The notes: a model not told the origin generated them from the letters alone. 64,000 bases of DNA from UBA11222 sp049323435 (GCA_049323435.1 JBMOMX010000008.1:62001-126000), one strand, 5' to 3'; numbered from the stretch's first letter, positions 1 to 8,493 are shown. A program made the numbers and translations.

Positions 1-363
1 ATGTCCGGGGCGCAGATGCAGGGTAAATATCCGGTCATCAATATTCTCTACACGAAGCAAAATATCCGGCACAAGATTGAGCGCCCGGTCATGGCCCACA
101 AGCCGCGCATAGCCAAACACCACCATATGCCGCACTTCGCGCGGATTGCTGATCAGCGTGCGCAGCGTACCGCCCTGCCGGCCCGGCACAGTATCGGGGC
201 CGTCCATCGGCGCGATCAGGGGCGTCTGCGGCAGCCGCCCGGAAATCGGCTGAAGCGTGCCTGCCGCCACCTGCGCCGCCAGCATGGGCGTCTCGGCCGG
301 AACCGGTACCTGCGCCGCAGCCGCACAAGGCAGGATGCACAACAGCATGGCGGCCATGCGCAT
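1..363 (-). CDS. ABC importer solute-binding protein, family 5 (N-terminal part)
   Basis: Start of a periplasmic binding protein of the peptide/nickel/opine ABC importers. Only the first 121 codons are present; the frame runs off the left edge. Residues 1-17 (MRMAAMLLCILPCAAAA) look like a Sec signal peptide. The typical opening of the mature domain follows, with GRQGGTLRTLI at 61-71, then FGYARLVG and VPDILLRVEN. The ATG at 363 shares its A with the TGA of the upstream ATPase gene, so the two are surely cotranscribed. The substrate cannot be read from this piece; an oligopeptide-type ligand is the family default and is inference. Confidence 0.85.
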   Translation of the reverse strand, partial: MRMAAMLLCILPCAAAAQVPVPAETPMLAAQVAAGTLQPISGRLPQTPLIAPMDGPDTVPGRQGGTLRTLISNPREVRHMVVFGYARLVGHDRALNLVPDILLRVENIDDRIFTLHLRPGH

Positions 364-2192
364 CAGCACGCCGCATCCTCCGCCATACGGACAAAATGCC
401 CTGGCGCCAGCTGTACCATGCGGCCCCCTTGCCCGGCTGTCAGCCGGAATGGCGCGGGCCAGGCCAGCGGGTCCGTCATGCGTTCGGCCTGAAGACGCTG
501 AAAATCCAGCGGCGTTGCAATATCGGGTTCCGGAACGGCGGCCAGCAAGGCCATGGTGTAAGGATGCGCGGCGCCGTCAAAAAGCTGCTGCGCGGTTGCG
601 CTTTCAACAAGGCGGCCCTGGCACATCACAAGTATCCGTCCCGCGATCGCCCGCACAACCGCAAGATTATGGCTGATAAACAGATAGCTCAACCCCAGAT
701 TTTCCTGTAAATCCTTCAGCAGGCTGATGATCTGCGCCTGCACCGACACATCCAGCGCCGACACCGGTTCATCGCAGATCAGCAGTTCCGGCCGCAGCGC
801 CAGGGCGCGGGCAATTACAATGCGCTGGCGCTGGCCGCCGGAAAATGCATTGGGATAGCGCTCCAAATGCTGCGGCTCCAGCCCGACAAGCTGCATCAGC
901 TCCCGGGCGCGTAGCACCTGGCTGGCGCGATCGCCGATGCGGTGAATGATCATGGGTTCGCGCAGCGTGTCGAGAATGGTCATGCGCGGATTTAGCGCCG
1001 ACTGGGGATCCTGAAAAATGAACTGCGCACGGCGGCGATAGCGCAACAGGTTCGCGCCCCGCATCGTCAGCACATCCTCGCCGTCAAAACGGATTTGCCC
1101 GCTATCGGCGGTGACGGCGCGTAAAATCAGCTTGCCCAATGTTGTTTTGCCGCAACCCGATTCCCCCACCAGCGCCACACATTCCCCGCGCGGCAGGGTA
1201 AAGCTGACATCGCGCACCCCCGCCAGGGCGTCAGAATCAGCCGCGCCATTTGCGCCATATTGTTTGCACAGTCCCTGCACTTCCAGCAGGGCGGGTGCGG
1301 CTGTCTGTGTGCGCACCGGCTGGGCCGGTCCCTTAAGGCGCGGCGCTGCATCCATCAGCGCGCGCAGACAGGCATGGCCGGGGCGCAGAAAAATATCTTC
1401 ACGGCTTCCGGCCTCCATCACTTTTCCCCGATGCAGCACCACGACTTCATCCGCAATATTCGCCACCACCCCCAGATCATGGGTGATCATCAGCGCCGCC
1501 ATGCGCAATTGCTGTTGCAGATTTTGCAGCAATACCAAAATCTGCGCCTGCATAGTGACATCCAGCGCCGTCGTCGGCTCGTCCGCTATCAGCAGCGCGG
1601 GGCGGCAGATCAGCGCCATTGCGATCATGGCGCGCTGACGCAATCCGCCCGACAGCTCAAACGGATAGGCCCGGCAGGCCTGTTGCGGATCGCTGAAACC
1701 GCTCAGGCGCAACATATCAAGGGTGCGCGCGCGGCGTTCTTTGGCGGAAAGCCGCAGATGCTGGCTCAGATTTTCACTGACCTGATCGCCGATCCGGTGC
1801 ACCGGCGAAAGTGCGCTCATCGGTTCCTGAAATATCACCGATATATAACGCCCGCGCAGCGCCCGCATTGGCGCGCTGTTTGGCGCCAGTTTGGCCATAT
1901 CAATGCGCGGGGTAGTTTCATCCTCGTCGTGATCGAACAGAATTTTACCGCCGGTCACTCTGCCATTGCGCGGCAGCAATCCGGTGATGGACTGGCCGAT
2001 GACGGTTTTGCCGGACCCCGATTCGCCCACCAGTGCTACGATCTTGCCGCGCGGCACGCGAAAACTCACCCCGTCAACTGCGCGCAGCGTCCCGGCAGGC
2101 AGGGTGAAGTCAACCGTTAAATCCTCAACGCGCAGTAAATCGTGCAAGGTATCACTCAAAGATAGGTTTTCTGCTATATAGCGCGGAAGCAT
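363..2192 (-). CDS. Dual-domain ABC importer ATPase (DppD-DppF / YejF type)
   Basis: Cytoplasmic ATPase of a peptide-type ABC importer with both nucleotide-binding halves fused in 609 aa. Half 1 has Walker A GESGSGKT at 56-63 and signature LSGGLRQR; half 2 has Walker A GESGCGKT at 343-350, signature FSGGQRQR near 450 and Walker B with CDEP near 473. Each half ends in an oligopeptide-transporter C-terminal stretch. The binding-protein gene follows with a start/stop overlap; the permease genes must lie outside the window. The chosen ATG is 30 bp from the divergent gene at 2223. The first 20 or so residues precede the conserved LLRVEDLTVDF, so a later TTG start is possible. Confidence 0.93.
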   Translation of the reverse strand: MLPRYIAENLSLSDTLHDLLRVEDLTVDFTLPAGTLRAVDGVSFRVPRGKIVALVGESGSGKTVIGQSITGLLPRNGRVTGGKILFDHDEDETTPRIDMAKLAPNSAPMRALRGRYISVIFQEPMSALSPVHRIGDQVSENLSQHLRLSAKERRARTLDMLRLSGFSDPQQACRAYPFELSGGLRQRAMIAMALICRPALLIADEPTTALDVTMQAQILVLLQNLQQQLRMAALMITHDLGVVANIADEVVVLHRGKVMEAGSREDIFLRPGHACLRALMDAAPRLKGPAQPVRTQTAAPALLEVQGLCKQYGANGAADSDALAGVRDVSFTLPRGECVALVGESGCGKTTLGKLILRAVTADSGQIRFDGEDVLTMRGANLLRYRRRAQFIFQDPQSALNPRMTILDTLREPMIIHRIGDRASQVLRARELMQLVGLEPQHLERYPNAFSGGQRQRIVIARALALRPELLICDEPVSALDVSVQAQIISLLKDLQENLGLSYLFISHNLAVVRAIAGRILVMCQGRLVESATAQQLFDGAAHPYTMALLAAVPEPDIATPLDFQRLQAERMTDPLAWPAPFRLTAGQGGRMVQLAPGHFVRMAEDAAC

Positions 2193-2222
2193 GGATGTGA
2201 TCTAGGATCGAATGGGGCCCGT

Positions 2223-3122
2223 TTGTTCAGTATTGCACATATGACCGATCCGCATTTGCCGTTGCTGACGCAGGAAATGGGAATCCGCGCGGCCAGGCCC
2301 GGCAAACGGCTGAGCGGCATCCTGTCCTGGCGCATGAAACGGTGTCATATCCATCTGCCGGAAATTCTGGCGGCATTGGTTGCAGACATCAACGCCCACA
2401 CGCCTGATCATATTGTGCTGACCGGTGATCTGGTGAATGTGTCGCTGCCTGCGGAGATCGCCCGCGCATCGCATTGGCTGCAAATGCTGGGCCCGCCCGG
2501 CCGGATCAGCCTGATACCCGGTAATCATGACGCCTACCGGGCCGATATTCTGGATGCGATGCACAAGCAGTGGCAGGCCTATATGCAGGGCGATGCGCCG
2601 GGTAATGGCGCAATGTTTCCTTATTGCCGTATCCGTAATGAGATTGCGCTGATCGGTGTTTCAAGCGCCGTGCCGACACGGATTTTTTCAGCAGCGGGAA
2701 CCATTGGGCCCGGCCAATTATCCGCGCTGGACGCAGTGCTGGCGCAACAGGAAAAAGCCGGGCGGATGCGCATTGTGATGATCCATCATCCGCCGGGAAC
2801 AGCGGGCGCGTCACGGCGCAAAGGCCTGACGGATCGCGCGGCACTGCTGGATGTCCTTGCCCGCCGGGGTGCGGAACTGCTGCTGCATGGGCATACGCAT
2901 CGCGCCGTGCTGGACCGGGTTGCGGGCCCCCGCGGCCCGATCCCGGTACTAGCGCCCGCATCGGCATCTGCGCTGGATCCCCACGGTGAAAATGCCAGCT
3001 GGCATTTAGTGGAAATTTCCCGCACGCCCGCCGGCCAGTGCCGTGCGCAGATTACTGTGCGCGCCTACCGGCCCGCTGCGCAGCAATTTTGCACTATGGC
3101 GCAGTTCGCGCTTTTGCTCTAG
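2223..3122 (+). CDS. Calcineurin-like metallophosphoesterase
   Basis: A 299-aa hydrolase of the calcineurin-like superfamily. All metal-ligand blocks are present in order: the first strand with HMTDPHL near residues 6-12, GDLVN near 62, GNHD near 101, HHPPG near 190 and HGHTHR near 222. It probably cleaves a phosphomonoester or phosphodiester; nothing visible fixes the substrate. The start is TTG at 2223, because the first conserved strand (FSIAHMTD) needs residues upstream of the first in-frame ATG (2241), and the ATG at 2212 is in another frame. It is divergent from the ABC ATPase gene with only about 30 bp between them. Confidence 0.85.
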   Translation: MFSIAHMTDPHLPLLTQEMGIRAARPGKRLSGILSWRMKRCHIHLPEILAALVADINAHTPDHIVLTGDLVNVSLPAEIARASHWLQMLGPPGRISLIPGNHDAYRADILDAMHKQWQAYMQGDAPGNGAMFPYCRIRNEIALIGVSSAVPTRIFSAAGTIGPGQLSALDAVLAQQEKAGRMRIVMIHHPPGTAGASRRKGLTDRAALLDVLARRGAELLLHGHTHRAVLDRVAGPRGPIPVLAPASASALDPHGENASWHLVEISRTPAGQCRAQITVRAYRPAAQQFCTMAQFALLL

Positions 3123-3260
3123 ATTTCAACATCGAACAGGGGCTGGCGCTGGTGCGTATTTGCAGCCATGATGGGGCCGATTAAATAGCGCGGCATCCTC
3201 CTTCGCTTATGCAATGGAGGAGCTTGAGCTTTGAATAAAGAAAGAATGGGGAGTTTAATC

Positions 3261-4058
3261 ATGAACCGCCTTGACGGAAAAATTGCATTGATTACTGGCG
3301 GCGCGCGCGGCCTTGGCGGGGCATCTGCAAAATTGATGGCTGCCGCCGGCGCCAGCGTGCTGATTACCGATCTGCTGGATGAAGCGGGCGCGGCCACAGT
3401 GGACGAAATCAAGCGCGCGGGCGGAAAGGCGGCCTACCTGCACCATGATGTGGTAGAGGAAGATGCCTGGATCAAGGCGGTCAAATTCGCTACGGACAGT
3501 TTTGGCGGGCTGGATATTCTGGTCAATAATGCGGGCATTGCCGATGCGGGAAAGCCCATCGTGGACACCACATTCGAATCCTGGCGGCGCGTTATTTCCG
3601 TTGATCTGGACAGCCTGTTTCTAGGCATAAAATATGCGATCCCGGCGCTGGCCGCGCGCGCCCCCAAATGGCCGGGTGGCGGATCGATTATTAATATTTC
3701 CTCGATCATGGGGCTGATCGCCATGCCCAACGCCGCCTCTTATATCGCAGCCAAGGGCGGCGTGCGGCTGTTGACCAAGGCAGCGGCGGTTGAACTGGCG
3801 CCCAGCAAAATTCGCGTTAATTCCGTGCATCCCGGTTTCACCGAAACCGATATGGTGAAAAACGCATTGAAGGATCTGGGCCGGGGTTCTGGCGCGGGCG
3901 AGAATATGGTGAAGGAAATGATCACCGCGCGCCATCCGATCGGCCGCATGGGCGTGCCGATGGATATTGCCAATGCGGTATGTTTCCTCGCCTCGGATGA
4001 TTCATCTTTTATGACCGGATCGGAAGTGGTGGTCGATGGCGGTTATGTTGCGCAATAG
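3261..4058 (+). CDS. Short-chain dehydrogenase/reductase, copy 1 of 3
   Basis: Classical SDR oxidoreductase of 265 aa. It has the dinucleotide loop TGGARGLGG near the N-terminus, NNAG near 90, the catalytic Ser in NISSIMG and YxxxK in SYIAAKGG. Asp at the end of the second strand (VLITDL) favours NAD(H) over NADP(H). An in-frame TTG lies at 3231, but ATG 3261 is preceded at the right distance by GGGGAG and gives the same N-terminus as the two paralogues that follow. First gene of a three-gene tandem array. Such enzymes act on alcohols, steroids or sugars; the substrate is unknown here. Confidence 0.92.
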   Translation: MNRLDGKIALITGGARGLGGASAKLMAAAGASVLITDLLDEAGAATVDEIKRAGGKAAYLHHDVVEEDAWIKAVKFATDSFGGLDILVNNAGIADAGKPIVDTTFESWRRVISVDLDSLFLGIKYAIPALAARAPKWPGGGSIINISSIMGLIAMPNAASYIAAKGGVRLLTKAAAVELAPSKIRVNSVHPGFTETDMVKNALKDLGRGSGAGENMVKEMITARHPIGRMGVPMDIANAVCFLASDDSSFMTGSEVVVDGGYVAQ

Positions 4059-4067
4059 GAGGTCAAA

Positions 4068-4865
4068 ATGAACAGAGTGGATGGAAAAGTGGCGCTGATC
4101 AGCGGCGGCGCGCGCGGCATTGGCGGCATGTCGGCGCGCAAGCTGGCCGAGGCGGGCGCAAAAGTGGTGATCACCGATCTGCGCGAAGACGAGGCGCAGG
4201 TGACCCTGGCCGCGATCAAACAGGCGGGCGGCGAGGCGAAATTTTTCAAGCATGATGTGGCCATTGAAGAACAATGGGAAGCCGCGGTGAAGTTCGCGGT
4301 GCAAACCTATGGCGGCGTGGATATTCTGCTGAACAATGCCGGTGTCGCGGGCGCGGCCAAGCCGCTGGAGGATTTAAGTCTTGATAGCTGGCGCCGCCTG
4401 ATGTCGATCAATCTGGATGGGGTGTTTCTGGGCATGAAACATGTCATTCCCAGCATGAAATCGCGCGCCCATCTATGGCCGGGCGGCGGATCGATCATCT
4501 CGATTTCATCCATCATGGGTTTTATCGGCGGCGCGCGCGCCGTGGCCTATTGCGCCAGCAAGGGCGGCGTGCGGCTGATGACAAAGGCGGCGGCGATCGA
4601 ACTGGCGCCCGCAAAAATCCGCGTCAATTCGGTGCATCCCGGCTTTATCAATACGCCGCTGCTGCGCGCGGGCGAACAGGCGATGAACCAGCGCCAGGAA
4701 GGCGGTTTTCAGAAATTCGTCGATGATGTGGTGTCGCGCCATCCGCTTGGGCGGCTGGGCGAGGAACAGGATATTGCGCACGCCGTGCGGTTTCTGGCGT
4801 CGGATGATTCCGCCTTCATGACCGGCACGGAAGTGGTCGTTGATGGCGGCTATCTGGCGCAATAA
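4068..4865 (+). CDS. Short-chain dehydrogenase/reductase, copy 2 of 3
   Basis: 265-aa classical SDR, clearly paralogous to its neighbours: same length, same MNRVDGKVALISGGARG opening and the same GGY-x-AQ C-terminus. Catalytic motifs are SISSIMG and YCASK; VVITDL again points to NAD(H). The gene begins 9 bp after copy 1, with AGGAGG overlapping the upstream stop codon, so it is translated from the same transcript. Relative to copy 1 it differs mainly in the substrate-loop region around residues 195-220 (TPLLRAGEQAMNQRQ), which suggests a different substrate. That is inference. Confidence 0.92.
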   Translation: MNRVDGKVALISGGARGIGGMSARKLAEAGAKVVITDLREDEAQVTLAAIKQAGGEAKFFKHDVAIEEQWEAAVKFAVQTYGGVDILLNNAGVAGAAKPLEDLSLDSWRRLMSINLDGVFLGMKHVIPSMKSRAHLWPGGGSIISISSIMGFIGGARAVAYCASKGGVRLMTKAAAIELAPAKIRVNSVHPGFINTPLLRAGEQAMNQRQEGGFQKFVDDVVSRHPLGRLGEEQDIAHAVRFLASDDSAFMTGTEVVVDGGYLAQ

Positions 4866-4898
4866 CAATAAGTATAATCAACAGGAAGGAACGCCGTA

Positions 4899-5690
4899 AT
4901 GAATAGAATGGATGGCAAGATTGCCTTTATTTCCGGCGGCGCACGCGGGCTGGGGGCGGAAACCGCGCGCATGATGGCGGCTTGCGGCGCCAGTGTGGTG
5001 ATCGGCGACATATTGGATGATGCGGGCAAGAACACCGCGGCGCAGATCGTCAGCGATGGCGGCAAGGCGCTCTATACGCATCTGGATGTAACGCAGGAAG
5101 ACAGCTGGCAGGCGGCCATCAAGGCAGGCGTCGATAAGTTTGGCGGGCTGGATGTGCTGGTGAATAATGCCGGTATTTTCTTTATGAAAAGCACCGAGGA
5201 TATGACGCTGGCCGATTGGCATCGCATGAGCGCCGTCAATCTGGACGGCGTGTTTCTGGGCACCAAAACCGCGCTGCCGCATCTGAAGGCGCGCGCCGCC
5301 AAGGCCCCGGTGGGCGGGGCGATTATCAATCTGTCCTCGATCGCGGGCATTATCGGCATCGCCAATTTCACCGCCTATCATATGTCCAAGGGCGGGGTGC
5401 GGATTTACACCAAGGCCTGCGCCATGGAATTTGCGCCCTATCGCATCCGGGTCAATTCCATTCATCCCGGCCTGATCGAAACCGACATGGCTAAACAGGT
5501 GGTGAAGGAAATGAGCGGCGTGATGGGTTCCGACAATGCGGTGCGCGACATGTTTGTGCAAAGCCATCCGATCGGGCGCATTGGCGAACCCAAAGACATT
5601 GCCAATGGGATTGTGTTTCTGGCGTCGGACGACAGCGCCTTCATGACCGGATCGGAACTGGTCGTCGATGGCGGCTGGACCGCGCAATAA
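4899..5690 (+). CDS. Short-chain dehydrogenase/reductase, copy 3 of 3
   Basis: 263-aa classical SDR and last member of the tandem array, 33 bp after copy 2 with an AGGAAGGA ribosome-binding site. It has the SGGARGLG loop, NNAG, NLSSIAG and YHMSK, and ends GGWTAQ. The start of the C-terminal substrate loop (TDMAKQVVKEMSGVMG) resembles copy 1 more than copy 2. The strongly conserved HPIGRIGEP segment and an intact catalytic triad argue that all three copies are active. Substrate unknown. Confidence 0.92.
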   Translation: MNRMDGKIAFISGGARGLGAETARMMAACGASVVIGDILDDAGKNTAAQIVSDGGKALYTHLDVTQEDSWQAAIKAGVDKFGGLDVLVNNAGIFFMKSTEDMTLADWHRMSAVNLDGVFLGTKTALPHLKARAAKAPVGGAIINLSSIAGIIGIANFTAYHMSKGGVRIYTKACAMEFAPYRIRVNSIHPGLIETDMAKQVVKEMSGVMGSDNAVRDMFVQSHPIGRIGEPKDIANGIVFLASDDSAFMTGSELVVDGGWTAQ

Positions 5691-5737
5691 GCTATCGACG
5701 TGCGTAGATTGACGCATTGACTCACGCAATTCTCAGT

Positions 5738-5767
5738 GTCACCCCGGACTTGTTCCGGGGTCCAGGG
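5738..5767. repeat. Alphaproteobacterial-type hairpin repeat, copy A
   Basis: A 30-bp unit whose arms CCCCGGA and TCCGGGG flank a 4-nt loop, followed by the constant tail TCCAGGG. It lies just after the SDR array, downstream of the GIY-YIG gene on the other strand. Related copies occur at 6133-6145 plus 7208-7230 (split), 19132-19161, 19190-19218 and 26114-26137. It could act as a transcription-stopping hairpin or be a non-coding mobile repeat. Confidence 0.8.
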
Positions 5768-5788
5768 CCGCACGTTAAGGCCTTACAA

Positions 5789-6079
5789 TCATGAAATCAG
5801 CGCCGGATATAAATCCCGCCACTGGGGGTTATGTGCCTCAATGACATTAATTTTCCACGCGCGAGGCCATTTCTTCATGCGTTTTTCTTGTCGAATGGCG
5901 TCGGCAATATTCGGCGCTTCCTCAAACCATACGAGAGTCTTGACGTTATAGTTGCTGGTGAACCCGCCGGTGACACCATTCTTGTGTTCGTAAACGCGCC
6001 GCACAATATCATTGGTGACGCCGATATACAGGGTTCCATTTCTATGGCTCGACAGCATGTAAACGTAATAGCTTTTCAT
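5789..6079 (-). CDS. GIY-YIG domain protein (UPF0213-like)
   Basis: Small single-domain GIY-YIG protein of 96 aa. The hallmark is YYVYMLSS near the start followed by LYIGVTND; then RVYEHKNG, a conserved Glu in WFEEAPNI, and the basic EKRMKKWPR segment of this family. Stand-alone members are common in alphaproteobacteria and their role is not established. ATG 6079 is chosen because the fold begins at the next residues and a GGAACG site lies upstream; the upstream extension runs into repeat and insertion-sequence DNA. No restriction or phage neighbours are visible. Confidence 0.82.
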   Translation of the reverse strand: MKSYYVYMLSSHRNGTLYIGVTNDIVRRVYEHKNGVTGGFTSNYNVKTLVWFEEAPNIADAIRQEKRMKKWPRAWKINVIEAHNPQWRDLYPALIS

Positions 6080-6132
6080 TGCTGTACGTTCCGGCAAAGG
6101 CTTTATACCCGTCAACCATTTTCGTATGCGGC

Positions 6133-6145
6133 CCCTGGACCCCCC
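6133..6145. repeat. Hairpin repeat copy B, left part, cut by the IS30 element
   Basis: CCCTGGAC followed by a run of C matches the start of the reverse-oriented repeat (CCCTGGACCCC). The other half of the same unit lies at 7208-7230, beyond the insertion sequence. Confidence 0.7.
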
Positions 6146-7206
6146 TGAGTTCACGAATCAAGTGCAACACCCTACAAAGGTGTTGCAATGGGAACAAGCT
6201 ATGGCCAGCTCGGCCTTAACGAGCGGATAGAGATTTATCGTTTGCATGCAGACGCTCACTCTCTTCGGTTTATCGCTAAAACGCTTGGCCGGGATGTTTC
6301 GACGATCAGCCGGGAACTGAAGCGTAACAGCAAAAATTCACACCGTTGGCGCGGCGGATACGACCCAGTCCGGGCGCAGGAGCTGACGCAACGCCGCCAT
6401 GCGCGGGGACGAACCTATAAGCTGGAACGCCAGCCGGAACTCCGCAAACAGGTCTTCGGCCACCTTGCAATGGGATGGTCGCCTGAACAGATCGCGGGCC
6501 GGCTGACGCTGGCGCAGGGTAAATCTGTAATCAGCCATGAGTCAATCTACCGTTATATTTATTGGCGCGTCTGGTCGTTCAACGAGAACCTGCATTTGCT
6601 GCTGCCACGCCATAAACGCAGGCGCGGCAGGCAGCGGCGCAAGGACGGTGGAAGATGGGCAGAGCGCATCCACCGCCGGGTTTCCATTGCAAAACGGCCA
6701 AAAAGCGTCAATGCCCGCCAATGCATCGGCCACTGGGAGGCGGACACAATGGCGTTCTCAAAACAGCAACAGGCCGTGCTGGTCCTGATTGAGCGGCGTT
6801 CGCGCTTTACCATCCTGCAACCACAAAAAGACAAATCGTCCGTATCAACTGTCAGCATAATGGGCGATGTTCTCAAAGCCTTTGCCCCGTCCAAACGCCG
6901 CTCCGTGACCATGGATAATGGGCCGGAGTTCACCAAACATTATCTGCTGGCAGATCAGCTTGGCCTCAAAACATGGTTCTGCGACCCGCGCTCACCCTGG
7001 CAGAAAGGCGGCGTCGAAAACACCATCGGACGCTTGCGCCGTGTCTTGCCGAGAAAAACAGACCCAGCCCTGCTAAGCTTCGATGACTTCGTCCGTTTGA
7101 GTGAACAACATAATACTACACCCAGAAAATGCCTCGGTTACTTGACCCCGAAAGAAGTCTTCCTTAATAGAAAGCCTCAACGTGTTGCACTTCAAACGTG
7201 AATCCA
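6146..7206 (+). mobile_element. IS30-family insertion sequence, about 1.06 kb, apparently intact
   Basis: Bounded by imperfect 25-bp inverted repeats at 6146-6170 and 7182-7206, identical at 20 of 25 positions, both with the inner end AAGTGCAACAC. One intact transposase gene fills the element and its last codons lie inside the right inverted repeat. Both flanks match halves of the local hairpin repeat, so the element went into such a repeat. The outermost base pairs of the ends and the short target duplication usual for this family cannot be fixed with certainty because the target is C-rich. Confidence 0.88.
6188..7201 (+). CDS. IS30-family transposase
   Basis: 337-aa DDE transposase. The N-terminal helix-turn-helix lies at about 10-45 (IAKTLGRDVSTISRELKRN). 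The catalytic core follows: first Asp in GHWEADTM near residue 184, second in TMDNGPEF near 241, and Glu in QKGGVENTIGRLR near 277. Length and motif order are complete for the family and no frameshift is seen. It starts 18 bp inside the left inverted repeat with an AAAGGTG ribosome-binding site and ends inside the right one. Confidence 0.97.
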   Translation: MGTSYGQLGLNERIEIYRLHADAHSLRFIAKTLGRDVSTISRELKRNSKNSHRWRGGYDPVRAQELTQRRHARGRTYKLERQPELRKQVFGHLAMGWSPEQIAGRLTLAQGKSVISHESIYRYIYWRVWSFNENLHLLLPRHKRRRGRQRRKDGGRWAERIHRRVSIAKRPKSVNARQCIGHWEADTMAFSKQQQAVLVLIERRSRFTILQPQKDKSSVSTVSIMGDVLKAFAPSKRRSVTMDNGPEFTKHYLLADQLGLKTWFCDPRSPWQKGGVENTIGRLRRVLPRKTDPALLSFDDFVRLSEQHNTTPRKCLGYLTPKEVFLNRKPQRVALQT

Positions 7207-7207
7207 C

Positions 7208-7230
7208 ACCCGCAACAAGTGCGGGGTGAC
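7208..7230. repeat. Hairpin repeat copy B, right part
   Basis: ACCCGCAACAAGTGCGGGGT followed by GAC is the remainder of the repeat unit interrupted by the insertion sequence at 6146-7206. Confidence 0.75.
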
Positions 7231-7287
7231 ACCGGGTGTGGCAAAGCTTCAAGCTAAAAATAATTTCAGTTCGTCCTCCGACGAAAC

Positions 7288-7551
7288 CTAACCGGGCTTT
7301 ATGACTCGTATGTCATTGCCATTGCATTCGGAACACACCCAATTTTCTCTGATTTAGCCTTTCGCGTCAGTCCCCCCAGCACCACTGTATAGTCTGGCCG
7401 CCCGGGCTCCACAAAAACGGCAAATATCTGCCGGCCATTTTCCTCCGAGTTTTGCCTCAAGCGCGCTGATGCGGGCTTTGAGGTCATCTACCTCCTCCGG
7501 AACTTGATGAAGCCGCTTCCAGATAGGAATGCGATCCAAAGCACTGAGCAT
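7288..7551 (-). pseudogene. Small zinc-ribbon protein gene interrupted by an in-frame TAA
   Basis: One reading frame of 87 sense codons plus TAG, broken only by TAA at 7356-7354. The first 65 residues hold a predicted helix or coiled coil (VDDLKARISALEAKLGGK) and then Cys44 and Cys47 in CRFCGAR. After the stop the same frame reads IRENWVCSECNGNDIRV, supplying Cys73 and Cys76, so the two CxxC pairs of a zinc ribbon are split by the stop. Starts at ATG 7551 with GAGG just upstream, 33 bp after the MBL hydrolase gene and in the same direction. Either a recent nonsense mutation, a recoded stop or a sequencing error. Function unknown. Confidence 0.72.
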
Positions 7552-7584
7552 GTCCTCAACTACGCCTATAGACCCCTCCCCTCA

Positions 7585-8493
7585 TCACCCCGCCGAATAA
7601 ACCGCATCCGGCCCCGGCGCGCCCGCGCATTTGGCGCGGCCGGTTTCCACCATGTGCAGCAGATGCGCCAGCACGGAACGCCCGGCGGCGGGCCATAATT
7701 TTGCGTCCACATCCTTGTACATCACCGGCACCATATCGGTGATCTTGCCGATACCATCGCGCAGGCAGGCGGCGATCTGCGCTTCGCGGTCATGGCGGTG
7801 GGCAATATAGGCGCGCACAAAATTCTGCGGGTCGCGGATCGCCGGGCCATGCGTCGGCCAGTAAATTTCATCATCGCGCGGCAGCAATATTTCCAGGCTC
7901 GCCATATAATCCTTCATGTCGCCATCGGGCGGCGAGATGACGGTGGTGGACCAGCCCATCACATGATCGCCGGTGAACAGCGCCTTTTCCTCACGCAACG
8001 CAAAACAGATATGGTTCGAAGTGTGCCCCGGCGTGTGCACGCATTCCACGGTCCAGCCTTCGCCCCTGATCACATCGCCGTGCCGCACCGTGACATCGGG
8101 AACAAAGTCCTTGTCGCCGCCCGCCTCCACCTGCTGGCCTTCCAGAATGCCCTTGCCGGAACCATGCGGGCCAAAGCCATAGGATTTCGGATTGCCCATC
8201 AATTTTTTCAGCGGCGTGGTGGCCGGCGAATGGTCCATATGCGTATGGGTGATCAGAATATGGGTGATGGTTTCGCCCTTCAGCCCGTTCACGATCGCCT
8301 GCACATGATCATTATCCAGCGGCCCGGGGTCGATCACCGCCACCTTGCCCTTGCCGATAATATAGGTGCCCGTGCCATGCTGGGTAAAACCGCTGGGGTT
8401 ATTTGCGATCACCCGGCGGATCATCGGCGTGATCTGCTGCATCGCGCCATATTCAAACGTCAGTTCACGGACATAGGGAATGGTGACAGCCAT
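7585..8493 (-). CDS. MBL-fold metallohydrolase (LACTB2/glyoxalase II-like)
   Basis: 302-aa metallo-beta-lactamase-fold hydrolase. The metal-binding motif is THTHMDHSPA near residue 82, with further ligands in HTPGHTSNH near 158, TGDHVMGW near 180 and THGPAI near 221. The C-terminal winged-helix-like tail (YIAHRHDREAQIAACL onward) is typical of the LACTB2 branch. These enzymes cleave thioesters or nucleic acids; here the gene follows methylmalonyl-CoA mutase after 8 bp in the same direction, so an acyl-CoA or thioester role is possible but inferred. Start ATG 8493. Confidence 0.9.
   Translation of the reverse strand: MAVTIPYVRELTFEYGAMQQITPMIRRVIANNPSGFTQHGTGTYIIGKGKVAVIDPGPLDNDHVQAIVNGLKGETITHILITHTHMDHSPATTPLKKLMGNPKSYGFGPHGSGKGILEGQQVEAGGDKDFVPDVTVRHGDVIRGEGWTVECVHTPGHTSNHICFALREEKALFTGDHVMGWSTTVISPPDGDMKDYMASLEILLPRDDEIYWPTHGPAIRDPQNFVRAYIAHRHDREAQIAACLRDGIGKITDMVPVMYKDVDAKLWPAAGRSVLAHLLHMVETGRAKCAGAPGPDAVYSAG

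Noticed and set aside
3119..3260. Short minus-strand gene between the phosphoesterase and the first SDR
   Set aside because: Only a 25-codon tail without a ribosome-binding site or motif.
5789..6079. Homing endonuclease or restriction enzyme
   Set aside because: A single short GIY-YIG domain with no DNA-binding extension, intron or methylase nearby.
7299..7487. 62-codon minus-strand frame over the zinc-ribbon gene
   Set aside because: The shifted frame has no motif; the true frame carries both CxxC pairs.
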